64,000 nucleotides of DNA from an uncultured Sphingomonadaceae bacterium. GTDB lineage: Bacteria > Pseudomonadota > Alphaproteobacteria > Sphingomonadales > Sphingomonadaceae. This document shows positions 40,612-49,543 of this stretch, one piece after another. The stretch covers positions 310,001-374,000 of the forward strand of contig CANMWO010000001.1 in the NCBI GenBank assembly GCA_947501695.1. The letters are read 5' to 3'. The notes under the pieces were generated by a model. The model worked only from the letters and a program-made list of their open reading frames with translations. It was not told where the DNA came from and did not search any database. How positions within the stretch are numbered: position 1 is the first letter of the stretch; each line of letters begins with the position of its first letter. Position numbers and translations under genes: made by a program.

Positions 40612-42042
40612 TCACTCAGCCGGCATCGGTTTTTTCGACTGCTCATCCAATCGCGCGTGATGATCTTTTTCGTCGAGCGGGAAGAGAGTATAAGCCCATG
40701 CACCAACCAGTGCGATAACGACGGTCAACGAAGCAAAAACCAGCGACAAGCGGTCAATGATGACAATATCTACTGTTCCAGGCGTTGCTTTCTCCGGCAA
40801 TTGCACCAATGCAATGATCAGGCTGGCGAATAATATACCCAAAGCACCAACGGTTTTTTGCATGAACCAGACGCCAGATGCGAATACACCTTCAGACCTG
40901 CGGCCGTGTTCATGTTCATAGGCGTCCGTCACGTCTGCCATCAATGAGGTCGTCAATATCATCGCGCAAATGCTGGCTGCAGTTCCTAAAATCAGGAAAG
41001 TGAACAGACTAGGGATTAAGGCAGGTGATCCGGGTTCCGGAAACAAATCCAGTGCTCGTAACCAATAGGGCGTTGTTCCCAATGTCATGGCGATGAGTGT
41101 AAACACGCTGGCAGATCGGGCCTTACCGAAGCGCTGGGAAATTGGCGTGACGAATATAAATGCAATGATTGCTGCGATAAATAGCAACATCGCAAATAGG
41201 AACAGGCCGTCTTGATCGAGCTGCCAGACATGGGGCAGCAAATAGGTGTTCAATGCAAACACCACGCCTTGATTTGTAAAGGCGAACACACCAGCAAGAA
41301 GGAGCAACAGGAACGGACGATATCGCAACGTATCAAACATCTGCTTCCATGTATCTGATGCCTGAATTTTGGATTTTGAATCGTGATAGGCAGCAACAAT
41401 TCTTTTGTGGGTCGATGATGCAGCGACAAGCACCGCAAAGGCCATTAATATGCTGCCAACAATTGCATATTTGGAATAACCGTCGGGGTTTAGCAACCCC
41501 ACAGGGTGCTCGTCAGTCGGCGCTAGAAAAATACTGTAGGCGAGAGCCATAATGGAAAGACCGGAACCCCAGCCGAAAAGATAACGAAAGCGCGTGATGC
41601 TGGTGCGATCATGATAGTCCCGCGACAATTCAGGTAGCATCGCGAGAGCTGGAACTTCGTTCAAAGAAAGGCTGAACCGAACCAACATAGCAAGCGTCAA
41701 TAGATAGAAAAATTGGACGGTTTCACTAGCTTCTGGTGGATGCCACAACAACAGCCATGTTGCGGCAATCGGAATAGCGGACGCATATAGCCAAGGATGG
41801 CGGCGACCTATACGGGTGTGCGTTCGATCAGTCATTCGTCCGATCAGGGGATCGATAAATGCATCCGCGATGAGAGCTATTGCGATCGCCAGTCCAACCA
41901 AATCAGCGCGCAGGCCCACGACTTGATTATAATAGAAAAGCAGGAAGGTCGCAAAACCATTATCCTTGATACCGTAGGCCACGGAACCAAAGCCATATAA
42001 TATTTTTGTTTTGAGCGGGAGCTTTTTCGCGCTCACGGTCAT
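40612..42042 (-). CDS. MFS transporter, GPH-like
   Basis: LYGFGSVAYGIKDNGFATFLLFYYNQVVGL...DAFIDPLIGRMTDRTHTRIGRRHPWL. Confidence 0.9.
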   Translation of the reverse strand: MTVSAKKLPLKTKILYGFGSVAYGIKDNGFATFLLFYYNQVVGLRADLVGLAIAIALIADAFIDPLIGRMTDRTHTRIGRRHPWLYASAIPIAATWLLLWHPPEASETVQFFYLLTLAMLVRFSLSLNEVPALAMLPELSRDYHDRTSITRFRYLFGWGSGLSIMALAYSIFLAPTDEHPVGLLNPDGYSKYAIVGSILMAFAVLVAASSTHKRIVAAYHDSKSKIQASDTWKQMFDTLRYRPFLLLLLAGVFAFTNQGVVFALNTYLLPHVWQLDQDGLFLFAMLLFIAAIIAFIFVTPISQRFGKARSASVFTLIAMTLGTTPYWLRALDLFPEPGSPALIPSLFTFLILGTAASICAMILTTSLMADVTDAYEHEHGRRSEGVFASGVWFMQKTVGALGILFASLIIALVQLPEKATPGTVDIVIIDRLSLVFASLTVVIALVGAWAYTLFPLDEKDHHARLDEQSKKPMPAE

Positions 42043-42875
42043 TTTTTATCCTCCGGAATCAACGCGTCCAACATACCTGGTATCTCCGGATCCCAGCTGG
42101 ATGGAGTTCCTGACAATAGTCCACCATCCACTAGCATATGGGTGCCGGTAACGAAGCCAGCTGCATCAGAAGCAAGATAGGCTACTGCTTCGGCAATATC
42201 ATCGGGGACTCCAGGGCGGGCTACGGGTTGAACCCCGGCCGCCGCCTGACCCAAAAGACTATTAATTTGGTTTTTTTCTTCTTCATTCGCACCAAGGGTT
42301 GATGCGAAAATATTGGTTTGGATGAAGCCGGGGCAAATGGCGTTAACGCGGATCCTATATTGAGCGAGTTCCGCTGCTGCCAATTTCGAAAGATGGAGGA
42401 CGCCAGCTTTTGCTGTTGAATAGGCGACCGGTCCGAAGCCTGCCTGAAATGCGCAAACCGATGCCGTGTTGATTATCGATCCGCCGCCACGCGCTTTTAA
42501 ATGCGGTGCGGCATGACGTATTCCCATGGCAACCGACTTAAGCAGTAACGCCAATGCAAAATCCCAGTCGTCGCCGCTAATTTCATCAATCGCATCGCGG
42601 GGCCCTCCGGAACCAGCATTATTGAAGACAATATCTATACCGCCGGTTTTTTCAGCAGCATGATCCATCAGAGCCTTTACCTGAAGTTCCTGTGTTACAT
42701 CGCATTTGAGGAAGTAAAAATTGTCGCCAAGCAAGGACATCATGGCTGTACCTTCGTCAGCGTCGATGTCGCCCATCACGACGTTGGCACCTTCACGCAA
42801 AAACAGATCAACTGTGCCGCGGCCGATGCCCGATGAGCCGCCCGTAATCACGATGGTTTTGCCTCTAAATCGCAT
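42039..42875 (-). CDS. SDR family oxidoreductase
   Basis: VITGGSSGIGRGTVDLFL; YSTAKAGVLHLSK; 4-bp overlap with MFS gene. Confidence 0.93.
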   Translation of the reverse strand: MRFRGKTIVITGGSSGIGRGTVDLFLREGANVVMGDIDADEGTAMMSLLGDNFYFLKCDVTQELQVKALMDHAAEKTGGIDIVFNNAGSGGPRDAIDEISGDDWDFALALLLKSVAMGIRHAAPHLKARGGGSIINTASVCAFQAGFGPVAYSTAKAGVLHLSKLAAAELAQYRIRVNAICPGFIQTNIFASTLGANEEEKNQINSLLGQAAAGVQPVARPGVPDDIAEAVAYLASDAAGFVTGTHMLVDGGLLSGTPSSWDPEIPGMLDALIPEDKK

Positions 42876-43095
42876 CCTCGGCGCTCCTGTTTCTCATTTT
42901 TTTTATCACTAGGACATAGGCCCATCGCGAATTGGCCGTCAATTGATTCCAAAAATTGAATGGCGTTCCGTTACGGAATCCATGGCATACATCTAGAGTG
43001 AAAATTTTTTTCCATTTCCAGTAAGGCCATCATTGAACCTTGCTGCGCACATATGATAGTTAGACATTAATCAAGCAATTAAAGGAATCACCATC

Positions 43096-44289
43096 ATGTC
43101 TGATCTTGAAAGTTTTCGTGAAGAAACTGTCGCTTGGCTGGAAGCCAATTGCCCACCAGAAATGCGTCAGCCCATGGTGGATGAAAACGATATTTGTTGG
43201 GGCGGTAAAAATCCAACCTTCAAACCCGGTCAGAAAGAATGGATGGATAAAATGGCGGCTAAGGGCTGGACTGTTCCAGACTGGCCTAAAGAATATGGTG
43301 GCGGGGGGCTGTCACGGGCGGAAACCAAGATTTTGCTGCAGGAAATGGGTCGTTTAAAAATCCGCTCGCCCTTGTCGAGCTTTGGCATTTGGATGCTTGG
43401 CCCTGCGCTGCTGCATTTTGGAACTGAAGAACAGAAGCTGCATTTTCTGCCGCCAATTGCGCGCGGTGAAGTGCGTTGGTGCCAAGGATATTCCGAACCT
43501 GGTTCGGGATCGGATCTGGCATCGCTTCAAACTTCGGCGGATGATAAAGGCGATCACTATTTGATCAATGGTCAGAAAATATGGACCAGCTATGCAGACA
43601 AGGCTGATTGGATTTTCTGTCTGACGCGGACGGATAAAACGAGTAAGCATAAGGGCATTAGCTTCATGCTGTTCGACATGACGAACAAAGGTGTGGAGAC
43701 GAAGCCAATCGTCTTGATTTCAGGGCAATCGGCATTTTGCGAGACGTTTTTTGCTGATGTCGAAGTGCCAAAGTCATATGGCGACGGTGTTTCATCCGTG
43801 GTTGGTGAAGTGAACCGTGGATGGGATGTCGCCAAATATCTGCTTGGACATGAGCGCAGTATGATTTCCGGCGACGGTTCTTCTGGTGCGACATCGCTAG
43901 GATCCAAATTTGCGGATCAATTTGGTCGTGACGAGATGGGCCGCTTGGATGATCCGATGCTTCGCGCGCAGATGGCGGAAATGGATATTGATGTTCTGGC
44001 TTTTCGCGCGATGGCGGAGCGCTTCGGTGATACGTTTAAGGCTAATCTTTGTCATCCGGCACAGCCTAATATGATGAAATATGCCGGTACCGAAATTAAC
44101 AAACGCCGCCATGAATTGATTATGTCGGCTGGTGGTAGCGAAGTTCTCGAATGGGAAAGTGACGCATCTAGTGGGGGACTGACCGCTCGCGGATGGCTGA
44201 GGACGAAAGCGAATAGTATTGAAGGCGGTACCAGCGAAGTCATGCTGAATGTCGTTTCTAAACAGATATTGCAATTGCCCAACGCATAG
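43096..44289 (+). CDS. acyl-CoA dehydrogenase family protein
   Basis: WCQGYSEPGSGSDLASLQT; AGTEINKRRHELIMSAGGSEVLEW; terminal EGGTSEVMLNVVSKQIL. Confidence 0.93.
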   Translation: MSDLESFREETVAWLEANCPPEMRQPMVDENDICWGGKNPTFKPGQKEWMDKMAAKGWTVPDWPKEYGGGGLSRAETKILLQEMGRLKIRSPLSSFGIWMLGPALLHFGTEEQKLHFLPPIARGEVRWCQGYSEPGSGSDLASLQTSADDKGDHYLINGQKIWTSYADKADWIFCLTRTDKTSKHKGISFMLFDMTNKGVETKPIVLISGQSAFCETFFADVEVPKSYGDGVSSVVGEVNRGWDVAKYLLGHERSMISGDGSSGATSLGSKFADQFGRDEMGRLDDPMLRAQMAEMDIDVLAFRAMAERFGDTFKANLCHPAQPNMMKYAGTEINKRRHELIMSAGGSEVLEWESDASSGGLTARGWLRTKANSIEGGTSEVMLNVVSKQILQLPNA

Positions 44290-44331
44290 CAGCGACGGCA
44301 GTTAAACAACCATATTAGAAGGATAAAAGCG

Positions 44332-45468
44332 ATGCCGCTTTACTTGAATGACGACCAGAAGATGCTGCAGGACAGCGCCGCAGACTTTATGAAGGGCGAA
44401 GGTAATGTCGCTCATTTTCGTGAGTTTCGCGATAAAAACTGCAAGGATGGTTTTTCCCATGCGTTGTGGAAGCAGTTTGCGGAGATGGGCTTCACGGGCA
44501 TATTAGTGTCCGAAGACGAAGGCGGATTGGGTCTTGGTCATACCGAAGCTGGTGTTGTGCTTGAAGAGATCGGCCGCAATCTTACACCGTCACCTTTTCT
44601 AGCGACAGCGGTGGCTGGCGTGGAAGCGCTGAATGCTGGTGGTAAAGCTTTGCGCGATAAATATTTCCCCGGGATCCTATCTGGAGACAGTGTCTTGGCT
44701 CTGGCCATTGATGAAGGTGCAAAACACCGTCCCGATCAGATAGCTATGGCGGCTACTCGCGAAGGCAATGGTTTCAAACTCGACGGCAAAAAACAATTTG
44801 TAGTGCAAGGCGGTTCAGCTGACACTTTGATTGTGGCAGCACGCACCAGTGGTAGCGCTGGTGACGACAAAGGTCTGACCCTTTTTGCTGTGGATACCAA
44901 CAGCAGTGGTTTGTCGAGAGACAGTGTTCGTTTGGTAGACAGCGCCATGGCAGCTCATGTCGAATTCGACGGTGTTGTTGTGGATGCGGATGCAGTTGTT
45001 GGCGAGGTTGATGAAGGCGGAGCAGTCCTTCAGCGGATGCTCAATGCTGGTCGGGCTGGCTCGGCAGCAGAGACTCTTGGCGTGGGCGCCGGCGCAATGG
45101 ATATCACCGTTGAGTATATCCGGAGCCGCAAGCAGTTTGATACGATTATCGGCTCGTTTCAGGCGCTACAGCACCGCACGGCCCACTTGTACAGCGAGAT
45201 GGAAATTGCCCGGGCGACAGTATTGAAGGCGCAGCAAATGCTGGATGAAGGTTCATCCAAAGCTGACATGATGGTTTCGGTGGCTAAGGCGAAAGCAGGC
45301 AATACGACCGCACTATCTGTCCGGGAGGGCGTGCAAATGCATGGCGGCGTTGGGATGACCGATGAATATGATATCGGCCTCTATATGAAGCGTGATCGCG
45401 CTCTGGCCGAATTTATGGGCGATGCAAATTATCACACCAATCTCGTTGCCGAAATGCACGGCTACTAA
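44332..45468 (+). CDS. acyl-CoA dehydrogenase family protein
   Basis: ILVSEDEGGLGLGHTEAGVVLEEIGRNLTPSPF; VQMHGGVGMTDEYDIGLYMKR. Confidence 0.93.
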   Translation: MPLYLNDDQKMLQDSAADFMKGEGNVAHFREFRDKNCKDGFSHALWKQFAEMGFTGILVSEDEGGLGLGHTEAGVVLEEIGRNLTPSPFLATAVAGVEALNAGGKALRDKYFPGILSGDSVLALAIDEGAKHRPDQIAMAATREGNGFKLDGKKQFVVQGGSADTLIVAARTSGSAGDDKGLTLFAVDTNSSGLSRDSVRLVDSAMAAHVEFDGVVVDADAVVGEVDEGGAVLQRMLNAGRAGSAAETLGVGAGAMDITVEYIRSRKQFDTIIGSFQALQHRTAHLYSEMEIARATVLKAQQMLDEGSSKADMMVSVAKAKAGNTTALSVREGVQMHGGVGMTDEYDIGLYMKRDRALAEFMGDANYHTNLVAEMHGY

Positions 45469-45480
45469 AAGGATATATTG

Positions 45481-46272
45481 ATGGATTTTAACAAGCTATT
45501 TTCGCTCGAAGGCCGTGTGGCTCTGGTTACTGGTGGTCACCGCGGTATCGGACGAATGATTTCCGAAGGTTTTCTGGCTCAGGGCGCGAAGGTCTATATC
45601 TCAGGAAGGAAAGCCGACGCTTGCGAAGCTGCTGCAGCTGAAATGGGCGACAATTGTTTTTCCGTGCCCGGTGATGTCAGTACAGTTGAAGGCTGCAAAG
45701 TTTTGGCTGCGGAGATCGCAAGCCATGAACAGAAGCTCGATATATTGATCAACAATGCTGGTGTGGCTTGGGGCGAGGAATATCTCAGCTTTCCGGAAGC
45801 GGGCTGGGACAAGGTCATGGATACAAACGTCAAAGGTCTGTTTTTTCTGACCCAAGCGCTGCATCCGCAACTCAAAGCAGCTGCCAGTTTTGAGCGGCCA
45901 GCAAAAGTCGTGAACATCGCTTCAATTGATGGCTTTAAAGTCAACCCATGGGAGACCTACAGCTATCAGGCATCAAAAGCGGCGGTGGTTCATTTAACCC
46001 GTAAAATGGCTTCCAAACTGGTTTCTGATGACATCATCATGTCCGGCATCGCGCCTGGTGCTTTTGCTTCCAGCATGAACAAAGCGGCGCGCGATCATGA
46101 AGCAGCGGTCGAAAAAGGCATCCCGGCGAAGCGGATCGGCCGGCCTGAAGATATGGCAGCGGCAGCAATCTATCTGTCTAGTAGTGCTGGTGACTATGTT
46201 GTCGGCACGACATTGATCGTTGACGGCGGTGTAGTGAATGCGGCTAACCCCGGAGCATCGATCGAGCCTTAA
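45481..46272 (+). CDS. SDR family oxidoreductase
   Basis: VALVTGGHRGIGRMISEGFLAQGAKVYISGRK; YQASKAAVVHLTRKMA. Confidence 0.93.
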   Translation: MDFNKLFSLEGRVALVTGGHRGIGRMISEGFLAQGAKVYISGRKADACEAAAAEMGDNCFSVPGDVSTVEGCKVLAAEIASHEQKLDILINNAGVAWGEEYLSFPEAGWDKVMDTNVKGLFFLTQALHPQLKAAASFERPAKVVNIASIDGFKVNPWETYSYQASKAAVVHLTRKMASKLVSDDIIMSGIAPGAFASSMNKAARDHEAAVEKGIPAKRIGRPEDMAAAAIYLSSSAGDYVVGTTLIVDGGVVNAANPGASIEP

Positions 46273-46337
46273 AAGCTCTCTCTTGACCTGATCACTCCAT
46301 GCTGTATTATACAAATAACACAGCATGGAGATTCCTG

Positions 46338-46871
46338 ATGACCAATAAATATCTCGCGGCCCTGACCGCCATACCATTGACCCTGTCCGCTTGTTCTGCC
46401 TCTGAAGATGGGCAAGGTGATGACGGATTTGAGATGTCGATCGATGTAGATGGTGAAGGCGGCGACAAGGCCGATAGTATCAAAATTGGTGGCAAAGGAG
46501 ATGATACCAAATTCTCTATAAAGACCGACGGCTTCTCGATGGATGTCGATCTGCCTCAGATATCATTGGACAGCGATGATTTTGATTTGAACAATGTTTC
46601 GCTTTACCCGGGAACGAAAGTCACTGGCCTGAATGTCGAAGATAAAGATGGACAGGGCGGAAAGGTCATCTTGAGTTTTGATGCACCGACGAGCACCCAA
46701 GATCTTGCATCTTGGTTTGAAGAGAAAATGACAGACGAAAATTTCATTGTCGAAATAGATGGCAACAAGCTGTCTGGAAAAACCGACGAAGGTGATCCTT
46801 TTCTACTCGAATTGACCGAGGCCGGCGCCGATCGAACCACCGGGAAGCTTGAGTTTTCTGAAAGCCAATAA
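46338..46871 (+). CDS. putative lipoprotein, hypothetical
   Basis: MTNKYLAALTAIPLTLSACSASEDG lipobox LSAC; Asp/Gly-rich body. Confidence 0.75.
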   Translation: MTNKYLAALTAIPLTLSACSASEDGQGDDGFEMSIDVDGEGGDKADSIKIGGKGDDTKFSIKTDGFSMDVDLPQISLDSDDFDLNNVSLYPGTKVTGLNVEDKDGQGGKVILSFDAPTSTQDLASWFEEKMTDENFIVEIDGNKLSGKTDEGDPFLLELTEAGADRTTGKLEFSESQ

Positions 46872-46985
46872 TCGATGGACTTGAAATTTCACGGTACAAC
46901 TATTTACACAATTTCGTGAAGCTATTCAGCTTGCCGCCAAAATGCTATGTTATAAACATCTGACATAACAAAGCAGGAGCGGAAT

Positions 46986-47672
46986 ATGCGGAAAATTGTA
47001 AAGAACCTAAAACTGAGCGCAGCAACAGCCTTACTTGCAGTTCCATTATCCGTGTCTCCGATATTGTCTGCTCCTGTGCAGGCGCAAAGCACGGGTGTTA
47101 AAAGTCTGTTGGGTAACGCGTCTGACGGTGCTCTCGATAAATTGTCGCAGCCGGGTGCATTTTATGCAGATAAAGCGGTTCGCGTGTTGTTGCCTGGTCC
47201 GTTGAAGAACGCGACCAAGATTTTGCGTTTTACCAGCAAGGCTGGCTTGACCAAGGATATTACCAAGAACCTCAATGATGCGGCTGGTAAGGCGGCTCTG
47301 GAAGCCAAGCCGATATTCCGATCTGCGATTGATAATCTGACACTGACGGACGGTGTCGGCATTGCCACCGGCGGTGGAACGGGCGGAACCGACTATTTAC
47401 GCAAGACTTCCGGTGAAGAGCTGGCCGTAAAGGTTAGGCCTCTGGTAGAGAAGGCTTTGGGTGAAGTCGGTGCTTATAAACAGGTCGAAAGCCTCGGCTC
47501 CTTGTCTTCGCTAAGTTCTCTTGGTGGTCTTGATCTGTCGCGCGACGGATTGACCGATAGCGTGACGGAGCAGGCGTTGGACGGCATCTTCTCCTATATT
47601 GGCGCTGAAGAAACTAACTTCCGCAAAAACCCCCTGAAAAAGGGGAAAAAGCTGCTTAAAGGCATTTTTTAG
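46986..47672 (+). CDS. DUF4197 domain-containing protein
   Basis: GALDKLSQPGAFYADKAVRVLLPGPLK...ALDGIFSYIGAEETNFRKNP. Confidence 0.85.
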   Translation: MRKIVKNLKLSAATALLAVPLSVSPILSAPVQAQSTGVKSLLGNASDGALDKLSQPGAFYADKAVRVLLPGPLKNATKILRFTSKAGLTKDITKNLNDAAGKAALEAKPIFRSAIDNLTLTDGVGIATGGGTGGTDYLRKTSGEELAVKVRPLVEKALGEVGAYKQVESLGSLSSLSSLGGLDLSRDGLTDSVTEQALDGIFSYIGAEETNFRKNPLKKGKKLLKGIF

Positions 47673-47720
47673 GACAGCAACCAGTTGCAAAACGTGCAAC
47701 TAATGAATCTCCGTTTTCAA

Positions 47721-47748
47721 TTGAAACTTAACGGTTTGGCGACCATTT
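47721..47748 (+). promoter_or_regulatory. candidate RpoH-like promoter
   Basis: TTGAA-N15-GACCATTT upstream of a 24-codon ORF and C-rich hairpins. Confidence 0.35.
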
Positions 47749-47813
47749 CCTGACTATCAGTTAGACAGGAAAAGTGATGTTTGATCGGCGTTTTTGATAA
47801 CAGGAGAAAATCC

Positions 47814-47888
47814 ATGAAAACGCTTTTCAATATAGTAGCCTCCCTGACCGTTAGCAGCATCATCTTGATCTCTACCGTTCAGGTTTAA
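47814..47888 (+). CDS. candidate small peptide (24 aa, hydrophobic)
   Basis: MKTLFNIVASLTVSSIILISTVQV; CAGGAG Shine-Dalgarno-like sequence 7-8 nt upstream; below ORF-track size cut-off. Confidence 0.5.
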   Translation: MKTLFNIVASLTVSSIILISTVQV

Positions 47889-47903
47889 TACTTAATAGTC
47901 TTT

Positions 47904-47998
47904 CAGTCTCGGTTGCCGCTCCTCCTCCCGATAGGCACCGGGACTGTCGTGACGGTCCGGCCCTTTCAAAATATCCCCCCCGATTAGAAAGGCCGGAC
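47904..47998 (+). ncRNA. candidate anti-SD-loop small RNA (alpha-r14 / CcsR 'cuckoo'-like)
   Basis: Hairpin 1 CAGTCTCGGTTGCC/GGCACCGGGACTG with loop GCTCCTCCTCCCGATA; hairpin 2 GTCCGGCCCTTTC/GAAAGGCCGGAC with loop AAAATATCCCCCCCGATTA. Confidence 0.5.
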
Positions 47999-48102
47999 CA
48001 ATCACCGCTTTGGCGGTCGAGAAATTCTCCGACGTTGAGAAAAAATCAGCTAAAAACAATCACAGGGCAATCTTGTAGGACGGTCGTTTCGATTATCTAG
48101 CC

Positions 48103-48157
48103 TTGTCCACAGTCCAGCAACTGTTTCTCCACAAGAAAGATCCGTATCTGTGGATAA
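48103..48157. promoter_or_regulatory. cluster of three DnaA-box-like 9-mers
   Basis: TTGTCCACA (48103), TTCTCCACA (48125), TGTGGATAA (48149, reverse of consensus TTATCCACA). Confidence 0.45.
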
Positions 48158-48552
48158 GTCGCCCTTCGACGTTTGGAGCGACTCGCAAACTCATGTCATA
48201 TACAAGTCATCGGAAGGAAATAGGCCAACCCGACGACCAGTCAGCAATGACCCGTTGGAGCGAAAAAGGACCGGAAGATAGTCGAAACGACCATATTGTT
48301 TTTCGCAAGAAAAATAGCATGATTTTTCGATTGATGATTGGAAAAAACCCGAGAAGCAAAGGCGCAAGTTGGAGCGGATCAGATGGACAACAATCATCGG
48401 GTGACTGGACCAATATCAGGTTTAAACCGAAACAACATTGCGCAAGCGATGATGCGGAAAACCAAAAACCATAACGATATTGGCCCGGAAACCGGACGCC
48501 GGAACAGCGGACGCTGAAATCGCAAGAGGACAGCATCCCAGATCAGGCGCAG

Positions 48553-48600
48553 TGGGAGCCGAAACCCAAACTCGTTTGGGGATCGGCTCCCATTTTTTTT
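48553..48600 (+). terminator. strong Rho-independent terminator with no assigned gene
   Basis: TGGGAGCCGA-AA-CCCAAAC-TC-GTTTGGG-GA-TCGGCTCCCA-T8. Confidence 0.85.
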
Positions 48601-48725
48601 GCATTCAAGTGCCAGTCTTTCTGGTGGATGAAAACGCCCAGAAGCTCTCCCAACCGATAATCTGACAAAGACGTTTGTGCCCTGCGCGGGCAGCGGCACA
48701 GAGCCTTGTTTGGAGTGTGCAGCCA

Positions 48726-49319
48726 TCATTCCGTCGCGCCCATATGGTCTTCAATCATCGACTCAACATCCTCGATGGACGAACATTTCTTCGCAAAATC
48801 ATCGCATAGTGCCAGAAACGCTTCTTCGTCGGTTTGCTTGCGATGCCAAAGGGTGACTTCTGTCCTTTCGATCTGGTCTGTAGACGATAACCGGTCCTGT
48901 TGCAGACTGCTATAGGATCCCAGCTCCATTGCCACTGCTAGGTCTGCATTATAATCTGCGACGACATCCCAACGCGGGCCGGCATAATAGACCGCCGCAT
49001 ACATGATCCGTGCTTTCGCGCCGCTGACCTTTGACGTGCGCATGGCCTCGTAAAACATCCGGTGGGTGGCTTTCCATTCGCGGGTGCGGATGTCGCAATA
49101 CCAATCATGGACCACGGACGCTTTGCGATAGCGGCCGACAAAGGGACTACCCAGGATCGACCAGGCAAATTTCGGGATTGAAGCGCCATCGACGCGCGCC
49201 TTGGCTGGCACGCTCCACACCAATTTCGCGCTGTCGACAAATGCAAATCGGTTGAGCAGTGTCATGATCCGGCCATCCTCATCCCATTCAAATCGCGGCC
49301 GTCCGGTATAATGTGCCAT
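48726..49319 (-). CDS. DUF1353 domain-containing protein
   Basis: VPAKARVDGASIPKFAWSILGSPFVGRYRKASVVHDWYCD. Confidence 0.82.
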   Translation of the reverse strand: MAHYTGRPRFEWDEDGRIMTLLNRFAFVDSAKLVWSVPAKARVDGASIPKFAWSILGSPFVGRYRKASVVHDWYCDIRTREWKATHRMFYEAMRTSKVSGAKARIMYAAVYYAGPRWDVVADYNADLAVAMELGSYSSLQQDRLSSTDQIERTEVTLWHRKQTDEEAFLALCDDFAKKCSSIEDVESMIEDHMGATE

Positions 49320-49517
49320 GTCCGTCCTTTCTGGCCCCAATCGCGTTGTTTCTAAACAGTTATAGCATATTTTCGTGCGAGTGATGGTCATCACAGCATC
49401 GTGTAAATTCCCTTGCTACCACAATCAGGCGATGTCGCTTATTTCGTAGAGTAGCTGCGGGGGGCGGCGGCATCGCACTTCCCTTTGGGAGCCCTAAGAT
49501 GGGTATTCCTCGAGAGG

Positions 49518-49543
49518 TCCGATGGTAATGCGACCCAGCCATC
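49518..49543. repeat. stem-loop repeat copy 1
   Basis: CCGATGG-TAATGCGACCCAG-CCATCGGGCTTCTT; pairs with copy at 49707. Confidence 0.6.

Noticed and set aside
48103-48474. Plus and minus ORFs across 48.1-48.7 kb (123, 109 and 111 aa)
   Set aside because: Translations are compositionally odd, mutually overlapping and lack plausible RBS; region better explained as non-coding.
49440-49495. Minus strand AAAGGGAAGTGCGATGCCGCCGCCCCCCGCAGCTACT resembles the cobalamin riboswitch core (GGGAA...CCCCGCAACTG)
   Set aside because: Spacing is too short, the downstream GCCACTG-type element and the 3' arm are missing, and no B12-related gene follows.
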